Below are positions 1 to 5,177 of a stretch of DNA of 7,099 bases, piece after piece (the first letter of the stretch is position 1; every line of letters starts with the position of its first letter). The notes below the pieces were generated by a model that worked only from the letters and a program-made list of their open reading frames with translations, made no database searches and was not told where the DNA came from. The position numbers and the translations under genes were made by a program. Location: assembly GCA_030043235.1 (NCBI GenBank), contig JASHYF010000027.1:1-7099 (forward strand), read 5' to 3'. Origin of the DNA: Solirubrobacteraceae bacterium. GTDB lineage: Bacteria > Actinomycetota > Thermoleophilia > Solirubrobacterales > Solirubrobacteraceae.

Positions 1-424
1 TGGAGTTGCTGTGCGAGACCGCGCCATACACGGACTTCTCGGCGACGACGATGCCCACGCCGATCGCGATCACGATCGTGGAGTGACCCAGCGAGAACCA
101 GTAGCCGACGCTGAGCGGCCGTCTCCCTTCGTTCATCAGCTTGCGCGTGGTGTTGTCGATCGCGGAGATGTGGTCCGCGTCGAACGCGTGACGCAGACCC
201 AGCGAGTAGGCCAGTCCCGCGACGCCGATCCCCAGGCCCTTGTAGTGCGACGGGACGACGAATGCGATGAACACACCGAACCCGAGGACGTGCAGGGCGG
301 CGATCGTGACGAACATCGAGCCCGCTCGAATCCGCTCCCGCGGCGTCAGCTCTCGCGCGACCTGGGCGACGTACCCGAGGATCCCGAACCGCGTGCTTGA
401 AGTCAGCGCGGTGGGGGTGCCCAT
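1..424 (-). CDS. NiCoT-family nickel/cobalt transporter, 5' part (runs off the left edge)
   Basis: Inner-membrane permease for uptake of Ni2+ and/or Co2+. The first 141 residues are visible. A short basic cytoplasmic leader is followed by a hydrophobic helix at about residues 36-58. The second helix carries the NiCoT signature LGLRHAFDADHI (residues 75-86, the HX4DH metal-selectivity motif), and the second family motif FSLGHSTIV lies at 110-118, leading into a third helix. The ATG start is well set: AAAGGAG (432-438 on the complement) sits seven bases upstream. Family members are usually about 330-380 residues, so over half the gene lies outside the window. The metal, Ni or Co, cannot be told from this part. 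It is co-directional with the methyltransferase, but 155 bases separate them, so shared transcription is possible and not shown. I saw no recognisable cobalamin or NiCo riboswitch in the leader. Confidence 0.93.
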   Translation of the reverse strand, partial: MGTPTALTSSTRFGILGYVAQVARELTPRERIRAGSMFVTIAALHVLGFGVFIAFVVPSHYKGLGIGVAGLAYSLGLRHAFDADHISAIDNTTRKLMNEGRRPLSVGYWFSLGHSTIVIAIGVGIVVAEKSVYGAVSHSNS

Positions 425-493
425 CGATCAGCTCCTTTCTCGCTCTGCGCGGCCAGGCCGATGACAGATCACCACTCTCTCGACCTGCCCACT

Positions 494-510
494 CGTCGGC
501 AACGCCGACG
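494..510. repeat. 7-bp inverted repeat in the transporter leader
   Basis: Perfect arms CGTCGGC (494-500) and GCCGACG (504-510) flank a 3-base loop, about 70 bases upstream of the transporter start. There is no T-run on either side, so a classical terminator is unlikely. It could be an operator for a metal regulator, an RNA hairpin, or chance in GC-rich DNA. Confidence 0.4.
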
Positions 511-579
511 CATGCCCGTCTTGGGTCTGGACATCTGCTCGACGACCTGCGCCTTGGCGACAACGGTCGGTTCCATCCA

Positions 580-1170
580 TCAGCCGGATGCGAAGCTGAC
601 GCATGGCGCCGGCTTGCGAGCGCGAAAGCGAAACGAGCGCCCGCCGCGTTGGACGCGCGGGTCTGCAAATCCGGCCCCCTCCAGGCGTTCGGGGAGCCCA
701 TCGGGAGAGACCGGGACAAGCGTGTCGCGGATGTGCAGCAGCCTGAAGACGCGGCCTGTGCCGAGGCTGTCGGTGCCCGCGAACACGCCCCCGTCGCGCA
801 ACACCCTCGCGGCCTCCGCCAGCAGGCGATCCTGCAGCTCTGGCGATGGTAGGTGGTGGAGCATCGTGAAGCACACGACCGCGGAGAAACGGCCGTCGGC
901 AAATGGCATTTGCGTCGCGTCTCCCCGCTCGACGTTCACGCTTTCGGGCAGCAGCCGACGCAGCTGCTCGCAGTAGCCGGGCTCCAGCTCGAGCACGCTC
1001 AGTCGACCACCGCGCCGGGTCAGCACGCGCGTGGTGGCTCCGAAGCCCGGGCCGATCTCCAGGACGTCGTCGCCGAGCTCGACGCCGGCGAGTCCCCATG
1101 GCAGCAGCTCACGCTCGACGGTTCGCGCCCACCAGCCGGATGAGCAGATCAGAGCGTGTGCGCGGTTCAT
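580..1170 (-). CDS. Class I SAM-dependent methyltransferase
   Basis: A 196-residue soluble methyltransferase of the Methyltransf_11/UbiE-like type; the substrate is unknown. Motif I is LEIGPGFG (residues 37-44, glycine-rich SAM loop). The acidic end of strand 2 is LELE (60-63, ribose contact). GDATQMPF (83-90) is the adenine-binding stretch, and the motif IV region VVCFTMLHHL (98-107) is typical of small-molecule methyltransferases. The VLRDGGVFAGTD segment matches the usual post-motif strand. The length is short but complete for a minimal Rossmann methyltransferase, ending with a basic tail. The start is the ATG at 1170. There is no good Shine-Dalgarno site, but a TAGATT -10-like box lies nine bases upstream, suggesting leaderless translation. 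It sits upstream of the NiCoT gene on the same strand. The next gene upstream is about 370 bases away, so it probably has its own promoter. Confidence 0.9.
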   Translation of the reverse strand: MNRAHALICSSGWWARTVERELLPWGLAGVELGDDVLEIGPGFGATTRVLTRRGGRLSVLELEPGYCEQLRRLLPESVNVERGDATQMPFADGRFSAVVCFTMLHHLPSPELQDRLLAEAARVLRDGGVFAGTDSLGTGRVFRLLHIRDTLVPVSPDGLPERLEGAGFADPRVQRGGRSFRFRARKPAPCVSFASG

Positions 1171-1179
1171 GCTGCGCTC

Positions 1180-1185
1180 AATCTA
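1180..1185 (-). promoter_or_regulatory. Possible -10 box for leaderless methyltransferase transcript
   Basis: TAGATT on the minus strand (TAnnnT type) ends nine bases before the methyltransferase ATG, the spacing expected when transcription begins at or next to the start codon. No convincing -35 box is seen, and a hairpin sequence (1205-1228) lies where one would be expected. Confidence 0.3.
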
Positions 1186-1204
1186 GCTTTCCCAGGCGCG
1201 CTCT

Positions 1205-1228
1205 GGCTGGAGCGCAGGAGCTCCAGCC
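1205..1228. repeat. 9-bp inverted repeat upstream of the methyltransferase
   Basis: Perfect arms GGCTGGAGC (1205-1213) and GCTCCAGCC (1220-1228) are separated by six bases. The element lies 35-58 bases upstream of the methyltransferase start, just above its candidate -10 box, where a repressor or activator site would act. It has no T-run, so a terminator is less likely. Confidence 0.45.
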
Positions 1229-1374
1229 GAAGACCGGACAGGGTCACCTCGCGTCTGGTCCAGCGCGCCCGCGGGACGGCCGGCCGGACCTCGCCGGACC
1301 GGGGCAAGCCGCGTGGCGCACATGCTTCGGCGCGCTGCGCCTGCCCGAGCTCACCCCCCGGCGCAACCACTCGG

Positions 1375-1538
1375 TCTCAGCGACATGTGGCCGGCGCCGC
1401 CGAGGGGAAGTTCGACGTCGTGCTCGTCTCCACACGTCACGGCTTGCCCGGAACCAGGTCGAGGCGCGCCGCTACGAGCGACGGGGCCGCACCCTGTCCG
1501 CACACCGCATCGGGATCCCCGAATCCCACGAGCGTTGA
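1375..1538 (+). pseudogene. Relic of a serine recombinase (resolvase N-terminal domain), frameshifted
   Basis: Two adjacent frames together read like the catalytic domain of a large serine recombinase. Frame one gives QRHVAGAAEGKFDVVLV (1378-1428). One frame over, from 1431, the sequence gives HTSRLARNQVEARRY (1431-1475). Family members have a matching run of the form 'FQRM..DA..GKFDVVLV.HTSRLARN..EARRYK'. Only two bases (1429-1430) lie where one codon is expected, so a single-base deletion explains the shift. The second frame continues to a TGA at 1536-1538, but resemblance fades after about 1478. The N-terminal catalytic serine region and all of the C-terminal DNA-binding part are missing. 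It is a decayed scrap of a phage or integrative-element integrase. The rest of 1171-1539 holds no gene I can support. Confidence 0.62.
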
Positions 1539-1539
1539 G

Positions 1540-2001
1540 CTATGTGGACTCGAAGCGTCCCCCAGGCCAAGGCGCTCCCGCGTAGCGCTCGATCACGGGG
1601 CCGGGCGGGGGCGGCACGAGACAGAGAAAGTCGACGTGCGCGGTGGTCGCTGGAAAGAGGCGCGCGAAGGGGTCGTGCTCGAAGTGATCTGGCCGGCGCG
1701 CGACGGTGAGGGCGCCGGCGTATCTGCTGGCGTCGAGTGCAAAGGTGGACAGGCAGACGAGGTCATCGCCGAGCAGCGGGATCCACCAGGCGAGCGCATC
1801 GCGGCGGGCCTGCTGCACCTCGGGTTCGTCGTAGCGAAGCGCGGCGGTCGCGTCAGCCAGCGCGGCGACGTGCGCGAACGCATCGCGCACCGGCTCGCCG
1901 TGCAGGCAGCGAGCGTCGATCCGCAGGCGGCGACCCGCGCGCGGATCCGGGTCCAGGCGCTCCCCGTCAAAGCTCACATAGGCGAACGGCAGCTCGCTCA
2001 T
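1540..2001 (-). CDS. Hypothetical protein coupled to the redoxin
   Basis: A 153-residue soluble protein that I do not recognise. It begins MSELPFAYVSFDGERL and has no signal peptide or membrane helix. The middle (residues 40-75) is a helical, alanine- and arginine-rich stretch, including a DALAWW segment (68-73). A strand-rich part follows (LVCLSTFAL, 81-89; HVDFLCLVPPPP, 122-133), then a proline/glycine-rich tail. Cysteines are at 32, 83 and 127, with no CxxC pair. Its ATG overlaps the redoxin stop codon as ATGA (1998-2001), so translation is coupled and the two are very probably made together. The upstream part of this reading frame, back to about 2547, is a shadow of the redoxin gene and should not be used as the start. 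A partner or accessory role for the redoxin is inference from coupling only. Confidence 0.8.
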   Translation of the reverse strand: MSELPFAYVSFDGERLDPDPRAGRRLRIDARCLHGEPVRDAFAHVAALADATAALRYDEPEVQQARRDALAWWIPLLGDDLVCLSTFALDASRYAGALTVARRPDHFEHDPFARLFPATTAHVDFLCLVPPPPGPVIERYAGAPWPGGRFEST

Positions 2002-2513
2002 TCGCGCGGAACCTCCCAGTCGGGGCGTACCTGCCGGCTGATCTCGCGCATGTCGCGGCGCACCTCCTCCATCGTTGCCCGGCCCCAGTACCAGTAGCCG
2101 TTGTAGGCCCGATGGATGGTCAGGTCGGGGAAGAGCGTGAATGCCGCGGGCCGGTATGGGTGGTGAAGTGTGTCGGTGCCCTCGCACAGCGGCAGCTGTG
2201 CGATCCAGCGCCGTTGCGCGTCCGAGAGGAACGTAAAGCGCGCGCCGAGGCCGGCGCGGAAGGCCGCCTGGACCTCGGGCGAGTCCACGCTCAGCACCAC
2301 GATCTTCGCGTAGGCCACCTCGAACTCGTCCTGGATCGAGCAGAGCGCGCGCATGTAGCGCTGCTCCTTGGGACACCACCAGCCGCGCGAGCTGAACAGC
2401 GCGAGCGGATCGCCGCCGGCGAGCTCGGAGAGCGTCCGTCCTCGCCCTGTATGGTCGGGAAGGTCGAGGTCCGGGAAGCGCGCCCCCGGGGAAAGGTCGT
2501 GTTCGTGGCTCAC
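1998..2513 (-). CDS. Redoxin (AhpC/TSA thioredoxin-fold) protein with one active-site cysteine
   Basis: A 171-residue thioredoxin-fold protein of the AhpC/TSA redoxin group, likely cytoplasmic, probably reducing peroxides or acting as a thiol oxidoreductase. The N-terminal LSPGARFPDLDLPDHTG (7-23) is the usual redoxin opening. The active-site strand and loop read LFSSRGWWCPKEQ (39-51), with Cys47 in the first position of the WCPxC motif; the second cysteine is replaced by lysine. VLSVDSPE follows the central strand. The C-terminal NGYWYWGRATMEE and RPDWEVP segments are a conserved tail in this subgroup as I recall it. Cys58 could serve as resolving residue. The start is GTG at 2513: the frame is closed by TGA about 33 bases upstream and there is no nearby Shine-Dalgarno site. 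Instead GTG overlaps the stop of a small upstream ORF (GTGA), implying initiation by coupling. The downstream hypothetical gene overlaps by ATGA. Confidence 0.87.
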   Translation of the reverse strand: MSHEHDLSPGARFPDLDLPDHTGRGRTLSELAGGDPLALFSSRGWWCPKEQRYMRALCSIQDEFEVAYAKIVVLSVDSPEVQAAFRAGLGARFTFLSDAQRRWIAQLPLCEGTDTLHHPYRPAAFTLFPDLTIHRAYNGYWYWGRATMEEVRRDMREISRQVRPDWEVPRE

Positions 2514-2590
2514 GGGGGCCCGTTGCGGCGACTGCGAGGCTCGTCATCCGGCACGGCCCTCGCGTCTCCAGCTTCGATGTAGCTCCTCAC
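2510..2590 (-). CDS. 26-residue leader ORF coupled to the redoxin
   Basis: A short ORF, MRSYIEAGDARAVPDDEPRS followed by RRNGPP. Support is translational rather than by homology. A perfect AGGAGG (2596-2601 on the complement) lies five bases before its GTG start, the best Shine-Dalgarno site in this operon. Its TGA overlaps the redoxin GTG as GTGA. The redoxin has no ribosome site of its own, so ribosomes probably load here and re-initiate. The peptide is charged and proline-rich, with no cysteine, signal sequence or run of one amino acid that would mark a classic attenuator. It may be only a coupling device, a regulatory leader peptide or a small protein. An alternative is that the redoxin has an unusual N-terminus joined by frameshift, but the redoxin fold is already complete from its GTG. 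Confidence 0.6.
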   Translation of the reverse strand: MRSYIEAGDARAVPDDEPRSRRNGPP

Positions 2591-2631
2591 GGCAACCTCC
2601 TGGCGGCTGGACGACGTGCGCCGGACGGTAG

Positions 2632-2675
2632 CTCACGCGTGTAACGCGCGAGGCGCCCGGCGGACTACACGTGAG
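2632..2675. promoter_or_regulatory. Imperfect inverted repeat in the divergent control region
   Basis: CTCACGCGTGTA (2632-2643) and TACACGTGAG (2666-2675) are reverse complements apart from one extra CG in the left arm. Each half is itself nearly palindromic around ACGCGT or CACGTG. It lies between the leader-redoxin operon (starting at 2590, leftward) and the propeller gene (starting at 2776, rightward), a sensible place for a shared operator. No confident -35/-10 pair was found for either side. Confidence 0.35.
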
Positions 2676-2707
2676 CGGGCATCGGGCTTGCGGAGCGACG
2701 GCGGTTG

Positions 2708-2735
2708 AGCAGCGCTGCTGCCGGCGCTCGCCGGC
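2708..2735 (+). repeat. Palindrome plus hairpin in the propeller-gene leader
   Basis: A 12-bp perfect palindrome AGCAGCGCTGCT (2708-2719) is immediately followed by GCCGGCG (2720-2726), CT, CGCCGGC (2729-2735), a 7-bp stem. Both lie 40-70 bases upstream of the propeller ATG, probably within its 5' leader or promoter. They could be an operator or mRNA structure; there is no T-run to make them a terminator. Confidence 0.4.
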
Positions 2736-2775
2736 CGTGGATGCGCGCACCCAACCAACGGATAGGAGATGACCC

Positions 2776-3933
2776 ATGCTGAGTAAGAAGCTCATGCTCG
2801 CGGCGAGCAGCTGCTCGCTCGCGCTGTTCGCGCTCGCCGTCACATCCGCGAGCGCCTCCGCAGACCCCTCCCAGGTGGTCGGTCACGTGTACGTCGACGA
2901 CAACACGGTCGGCACCAACACGCTGGCGGGCTTCGAACGCCACGCCGACGGCTCGCTCACCCCGATCCCCGGCTCGCCGTTCGCGATCGGCGGCGCGGGG
3001 TCCGGCAAGGGGCTGGGCTCGCAGGGCGCCCTGCAGCTGTCGAGCGACGGGCGCTACCTACTCGCGGTGGATGCCGCGAGCAACCAGATCTCGGTGCTGC
3101 GCGTCGGCTGGAACGGCGTGCCGCAGCCGGTCGGTCCTCCCGTGTCCTCCGGCGGCGTGGACCCCGTCAGCGTCGCGGTCTCGGGCGATCTCGTTTACGT
3201 CGCAAACGCCGGTGCGGGCGGCACGAACGTGACCGGTTTCTACCTTGCGCCGTGGGGCGGGCTCTACCCGCTGCCCGGCGCGAGCGCCGCGCTGCCCGAA
3301 GGCTCGGGCCCCGGTGACGTGCTCGTCAGCCCCAACGGCCAGAACCTCATCGTCACGCTCGTCGACACCTCGCAGATCGCGAGCTTCAGCGTTCGTTGGG
3401 ATGGCAGCCTCGTCGCCGCACAGGGCTCGCCCTTCACGGCCCAGGGCCTCGGGCCGTTCGGCTCTGGGTTCCGCCCCAACCGCTATGGGCAGAACAGCCC
3501 GTCACAGCTGTTTGTCACAAACGCCCATAACGGCGCAGGGCTGGGTACGGTGTCGGCGTTCGACGTGAGCTGGTCGGGTCAGCTGAGCTCGATCGGCGCG
3601 TCGCCGTTCGCCGACGGTCAGACGGCGCCGTGCTGGCTGACGATCAGCGCCAACGGCCAGTTCCTGTACGCCGTGAACACAGGCTCGGGAACGATCTCGA
3701 GCTATGCAATCGAACCCGACGGCTCGTTGAAGCTGCTCGGCAGCACGCCACCCCTTGCGGCGGGAGAGGGCGCCGTTGACGACCGTCTGTCCCCCGATGG
3801 CAGGACGCTGTTCGTGAACGCGAGCGAGGCCGACGAGGTCCTGTCGTTCGCAGTCGACGGCGGCAGCCTCACCGCCGGCCCGACGACGCCGCTGCCCGAA
3901 GGCGCGGTCGCCTCCGGCATCGTCGTCGACTAG
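2776..3933 (+). CDS. Secreted lactonase-family / YVTN-type seven-bladed beta-propeller protein
   Basis: A 385-residue exported protein. A Sec signal peptide has a KK n-region, a hydrophobic core at about residues 6-22 and a likely signal peptidase site SASA|DP after residue 29. The mature part resembles the lactonase (PF10282, 6-phosphogluconolactonase-like) beta-propellers. LSSDGRYLLAVDA (88-100), VSPNGQNLIV (184-193), ISANGQFLYAVN (290-301) and LSPDGRTLFVN (338-348) are the blade strands. A second repeat of the type DGSL....GSPF recurs seven times (about residues 58, 113, 161, 209, 267, 315 and 362), matching seven blades. No lipobox is seen; the only cysteines are 13 and 286. AGGAG (2764-2768) lies seven bases before the ATG. 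Family homology does not prove lactonase activity: many secreted relatives have no known substrate. It stands alone, divergent from the redoxin operon and followed by a strong hairpin. Confidence 0.9.
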   Translation: MLSKKLMLAASSCSLALFALAVTSASASADPSQVVGHVYVDDNTVGTNTLAGFERHADGSLTPIPGSPFAIGGAGSGKGLGSQGALQLSSDGRYLLAVDAASNQISVLRVGWNGVPQPVGPPVSSGGVDPVSVAVSGDLVYVANAGAGGTNVTGFYLAPWGGLYPLPGASAALPEGSGPGDVLVSPNGQNLIVTLVDTSQIASFSVRWDGSLVAAQGSPFTAQGLGPFGSGFRPNRYGQNSPSQLFVTNAHNGAGLGTVSAFDVSWSGQLSSIGASPFADGQTAPCWLTISANGQFLYAVNTGSGTISSYAIEPDGSLKLLGSTPPLAAGEGAVDDRLSPDGRTLFVNASEADEVLSFAVDGGSLTAGPTTPLPEGAVASGIVVD

Positions 3934-3944
3934 AGAACCGGGGC

Positions 3945-3984
3945 GCGCCGCCGGCTCGCGCAGTGCACAGCGGGCCGGCGGCGC
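3945..3984 (+). terminator. Probable transcription terminator after the propeller gene
   Basis: Perfect 11-bp arms GCGCCGCCGGC (3945-3955) and GCCGGCGGCGC (3974-3984) enclose an 18-base loop, starting 11 bases after the stop codon. There is no downstream T-tract, which is common in high-GC actinobacteria but makes intrinsic termination less certain. Confidence 0.5.
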
Positions 3985-4009
3985 TGCGTCGCGCAGGAGC
4001 TCGGCGCGA

Positions 4010-4038
4010 TTGACTCACGGTCAGCGCGACACTCAGAT
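4010..4038 (+). promoter_or_regulatory. Possible promoter of the decayed peroxiredoxin-like gene
   Basis: TTGACT (4010-4015), a 17-base spacer and TCAGAT (4033-4038) lie 22 bases before the pseudogene ATG. The -35 match is good and the -10 match is weak. It may be the surviving promoter of the broken gene pair downstream. Confidence 0.3.
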
Positions 4039-4060
4039 TCAACTACGCGAAACGAACTTC

Positions 4061-4276
4061 ATGTCACTCAAACCAGGACCCGCCCCTCCCCGACGTAGAG
4101 CTGCTCGACCCGCACGGCGCGACCACGACGCTGCGCGCGGCGCTGGGCGACCGTCGCGCGGTGCTCGTCTTCTACCGCGGCGCCTGACCGTGCGCTGGGT
4201 CGACGTGCACCCCGACTACACCACACGCTCGGAGCCCGCCGCGATCCTTGGCGCACTCGACGCGCTCGAGGCATGA
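4061..4276 (+). pseudogene. Peroxiredoxin-like (AhpC/TSA) gene with its catalytic centre deleted
   Basis: Both ends of a peroxiredoxin-like gene survive, in different frames. The ATG at 4061 gives MSLKPG. After a frame change, DPPLPDVELLDPHG and RRAVLVFYRGA follow, ending at a TGA (4185-4187) exactly where family members continue with the active-site W-C-P-Y-C motif. A third stretch, from 4187 in another frame, reads LTVRWVDVHPDYTTRSEPAAILGALDALEA, the usual C-terminal end of this family, and stops at TGA 4274-4276. Roughly 110-140 residues, including all catalytic cysteines, have been lost, plus about two bases near codon 6. The original stop overlaps the next ATG (ATGA at 4273-4276), so it was once coupled to the SDR gene. 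The continuous frame from 4010 to 4276 is not a real protein. No functional product is expected. Confidence 0.72.
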
Positions 4277-4416
4277 CGGTGGCCGCGCTCGACGACGAGG
4301 TGGCACCTGTCTTGGGCGCCGGCCGCGGCATCGGTCGAGAGATCGCGCTCCACGGTGATCTCGACGCGCAGTTCAGTGCACGGCGGCGTGGCTGTCCTCG
4401 AGCGAGGTGCCGCTGA
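4273..4416 (+). pseudogene. Remnant of a short-chain dehydrogenase/reductase (N-terminal tip)
   Basis: The frame begins MTVAALDDEVAPVLGAGRGIGREIAL. This matches the start of classical SDR enzymes, whose opening is typically 'LDGKVA-V-TGAGRGIGREIAL'; the nucleotide-binding TGxxxGxG loop is recognisable at residues 14-21, with its threonine replaced by leucine. After about residue 26 (position 4350) the likeness ends, and the frame runs another 21 unrelated codons to TGA at 4414-4416, crossing into the end of the MerR relic on the other strand. A full SDR is about 250 residues, so about 90 percent is gone. Its ATG overlaps the stop of the peroxiredoxin-like relic, which shows that the two formed an operon before decay. 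Confidence 0.62.
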
Positions 4417-4720
4417 GGCGGGCGTCGACGATCGAGCAGAAGCGCGGGCAGCGTGAGGGGTCTTTCGCCGGGCAGTCGCGGCTGTGTTCCAACGCCGTCC
4501 GGGCGATGAGGAGGTGGTGTTCCTGCTCGGCCAGCGCAGCGAGCTTGCGCTCCACAAGCGACGACCAGCGGGCCGTACGGGTGCCGGCCCTGGTCAGCTC
4601 GGCGACCTCGGCCAGCGAGAACCCCACGTCTCGCAGGAACAGCACTACACCAACTTCCCGGATCGCCGACTCGGCGCAGCGGCGCTGACCGGAGGCCCGC
4701 GTCCGCGGGCGGACCAGAAC
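4373..4720 (-). pseudogene. MerR-family regulator lacking its N-terminal DNA-binding half
   Basis: From about 4720 down to the TGA at 4373-4375 the frame reads like the second part of a MerR regulator. It has RPRTRASGQRRCAESAIREV (the wing and second helix region, normally SGYRRY), then VLFLRDVGFSLAEVAELTRAG (the conserved RDLGFSLxEI segment). A long dimerisation helix with KLAALAEQEHHLLIARTALE follows, then a tail with three cysteines (CPAKDPSRCPRFC). The first helix-turn-helix, normally 'IGELA...GVS..TLRYYEE.GLL', is absent in all three frames upstream. The frame stays open to an ATG at 4873, but that part is proline-rich filler overlapping the divergent gene at 4806, with no Shine-Dalgarno site. 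It therefore probably cannot bind DNA. An expressed, truncated regulator that titrates full-length partners is possible but unsupported. Confidence 0.62.
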
Positions 4721-4805
4721 TCTGGGAGGGCCGCGAGCAGCCGTTTGGGGCTGCTGCTTCGCGCCGATCGGCGGAGGCGTCTCTGGCGCCAACGAGTCTG
4801 CGACC

Positions 4806-5177
4806 ATGCGCTCGATGGACACCGCGGCCAAGCTCCAGCTCGAGCCCGGCAGCACCGTGGCCATCGTGGGCATCCCTGACGGCGTCGAGCTGGAGCTGCC
4901 CGAGGGCGCTCAGACGACTGAGGATCCCGCAAGCGCTGACGCCGTGATCGTATTTGCGATCGACAGCGCCGCGCTGGGCGCGGTTGGCGCACCTGCGGTT
5001 GCGGCCGCGTGCGAGGACCGGCTCGCATGGATCGCCTACCCGAAGGCCGGCCAGCTCGGCACTGACCTCGACCGCGGCGTCCTCGCGCGGATCGCCCAGG
5101 AGCGCGGCGCGCAGCCCGTGCGCCAGGTGGCGATCGACGAGACTTGGTCGGCGATGCGCTTCCGCCCATTGGTGTGA
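4806..5177 (+). CDS. Small conserved protein of DUF3052-like type
   Basis: A 123-residue cytoplasmic protein of unknown function. It has the plan I associate with a widespread actinobacterial family close to DUF3052. The opening AAKLQLEPGSTVAIVG (7-22) is followed by a hydrophobic strand ADAVIVFAID (44-53). The conserved LAWIAYPKAGQLGTDLDR (73-90) comes next, and the closing signature QVAIDETWSAMRFRPL (107-122) is strong and complete. No catalytic residues are known to me. The start is uncertain: ATG at 4806 or ATG at 4815 (MDTAAKL) both lack a Shine-Dalgarno site, and family members usually begin a few residues before the KL..PG motif, which fits either. It lies head-to-head with the MerR relic and is the first intact gene right of the decayed zone. 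The family assignment is from memory and moderately sure; the coding call is firm. Confidence 0.83.
   Translation: MRSMDTAAKLQLEPGSTVAIVGIPDGVELELPEGAQTTEDPASADAVIVFAIDSAALGAVGAPAVAAACEDRLAWIAYPKAGQLGTDLDRGVLARIAQERGAQPVRQVAIDETWSAMRFRPLV

Noticed and set aside
425..579. Metal or cobalamin riboswitch in the NiCoT leader.
   Set aside because: No B12-box-like or NiCo-type conserved core could be found; only one short hairpin is present.
1156..2097. Long open plus-strand frame of 313 codons.
   Set aside because: Mostly antisense shadow of the redoxin and its partner. Only the short piece at 1375-1428 has real likeness (recombinase), and that is in a relic.
2002..2547. N-terminal extension of the 153-residue protein up to 2547.
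   Set aside because: The extension reads as arginine/proline-rich filler in a shifted frame of the redoxin gene; the ATGA-coupled ATG at 2001 is far more credible.
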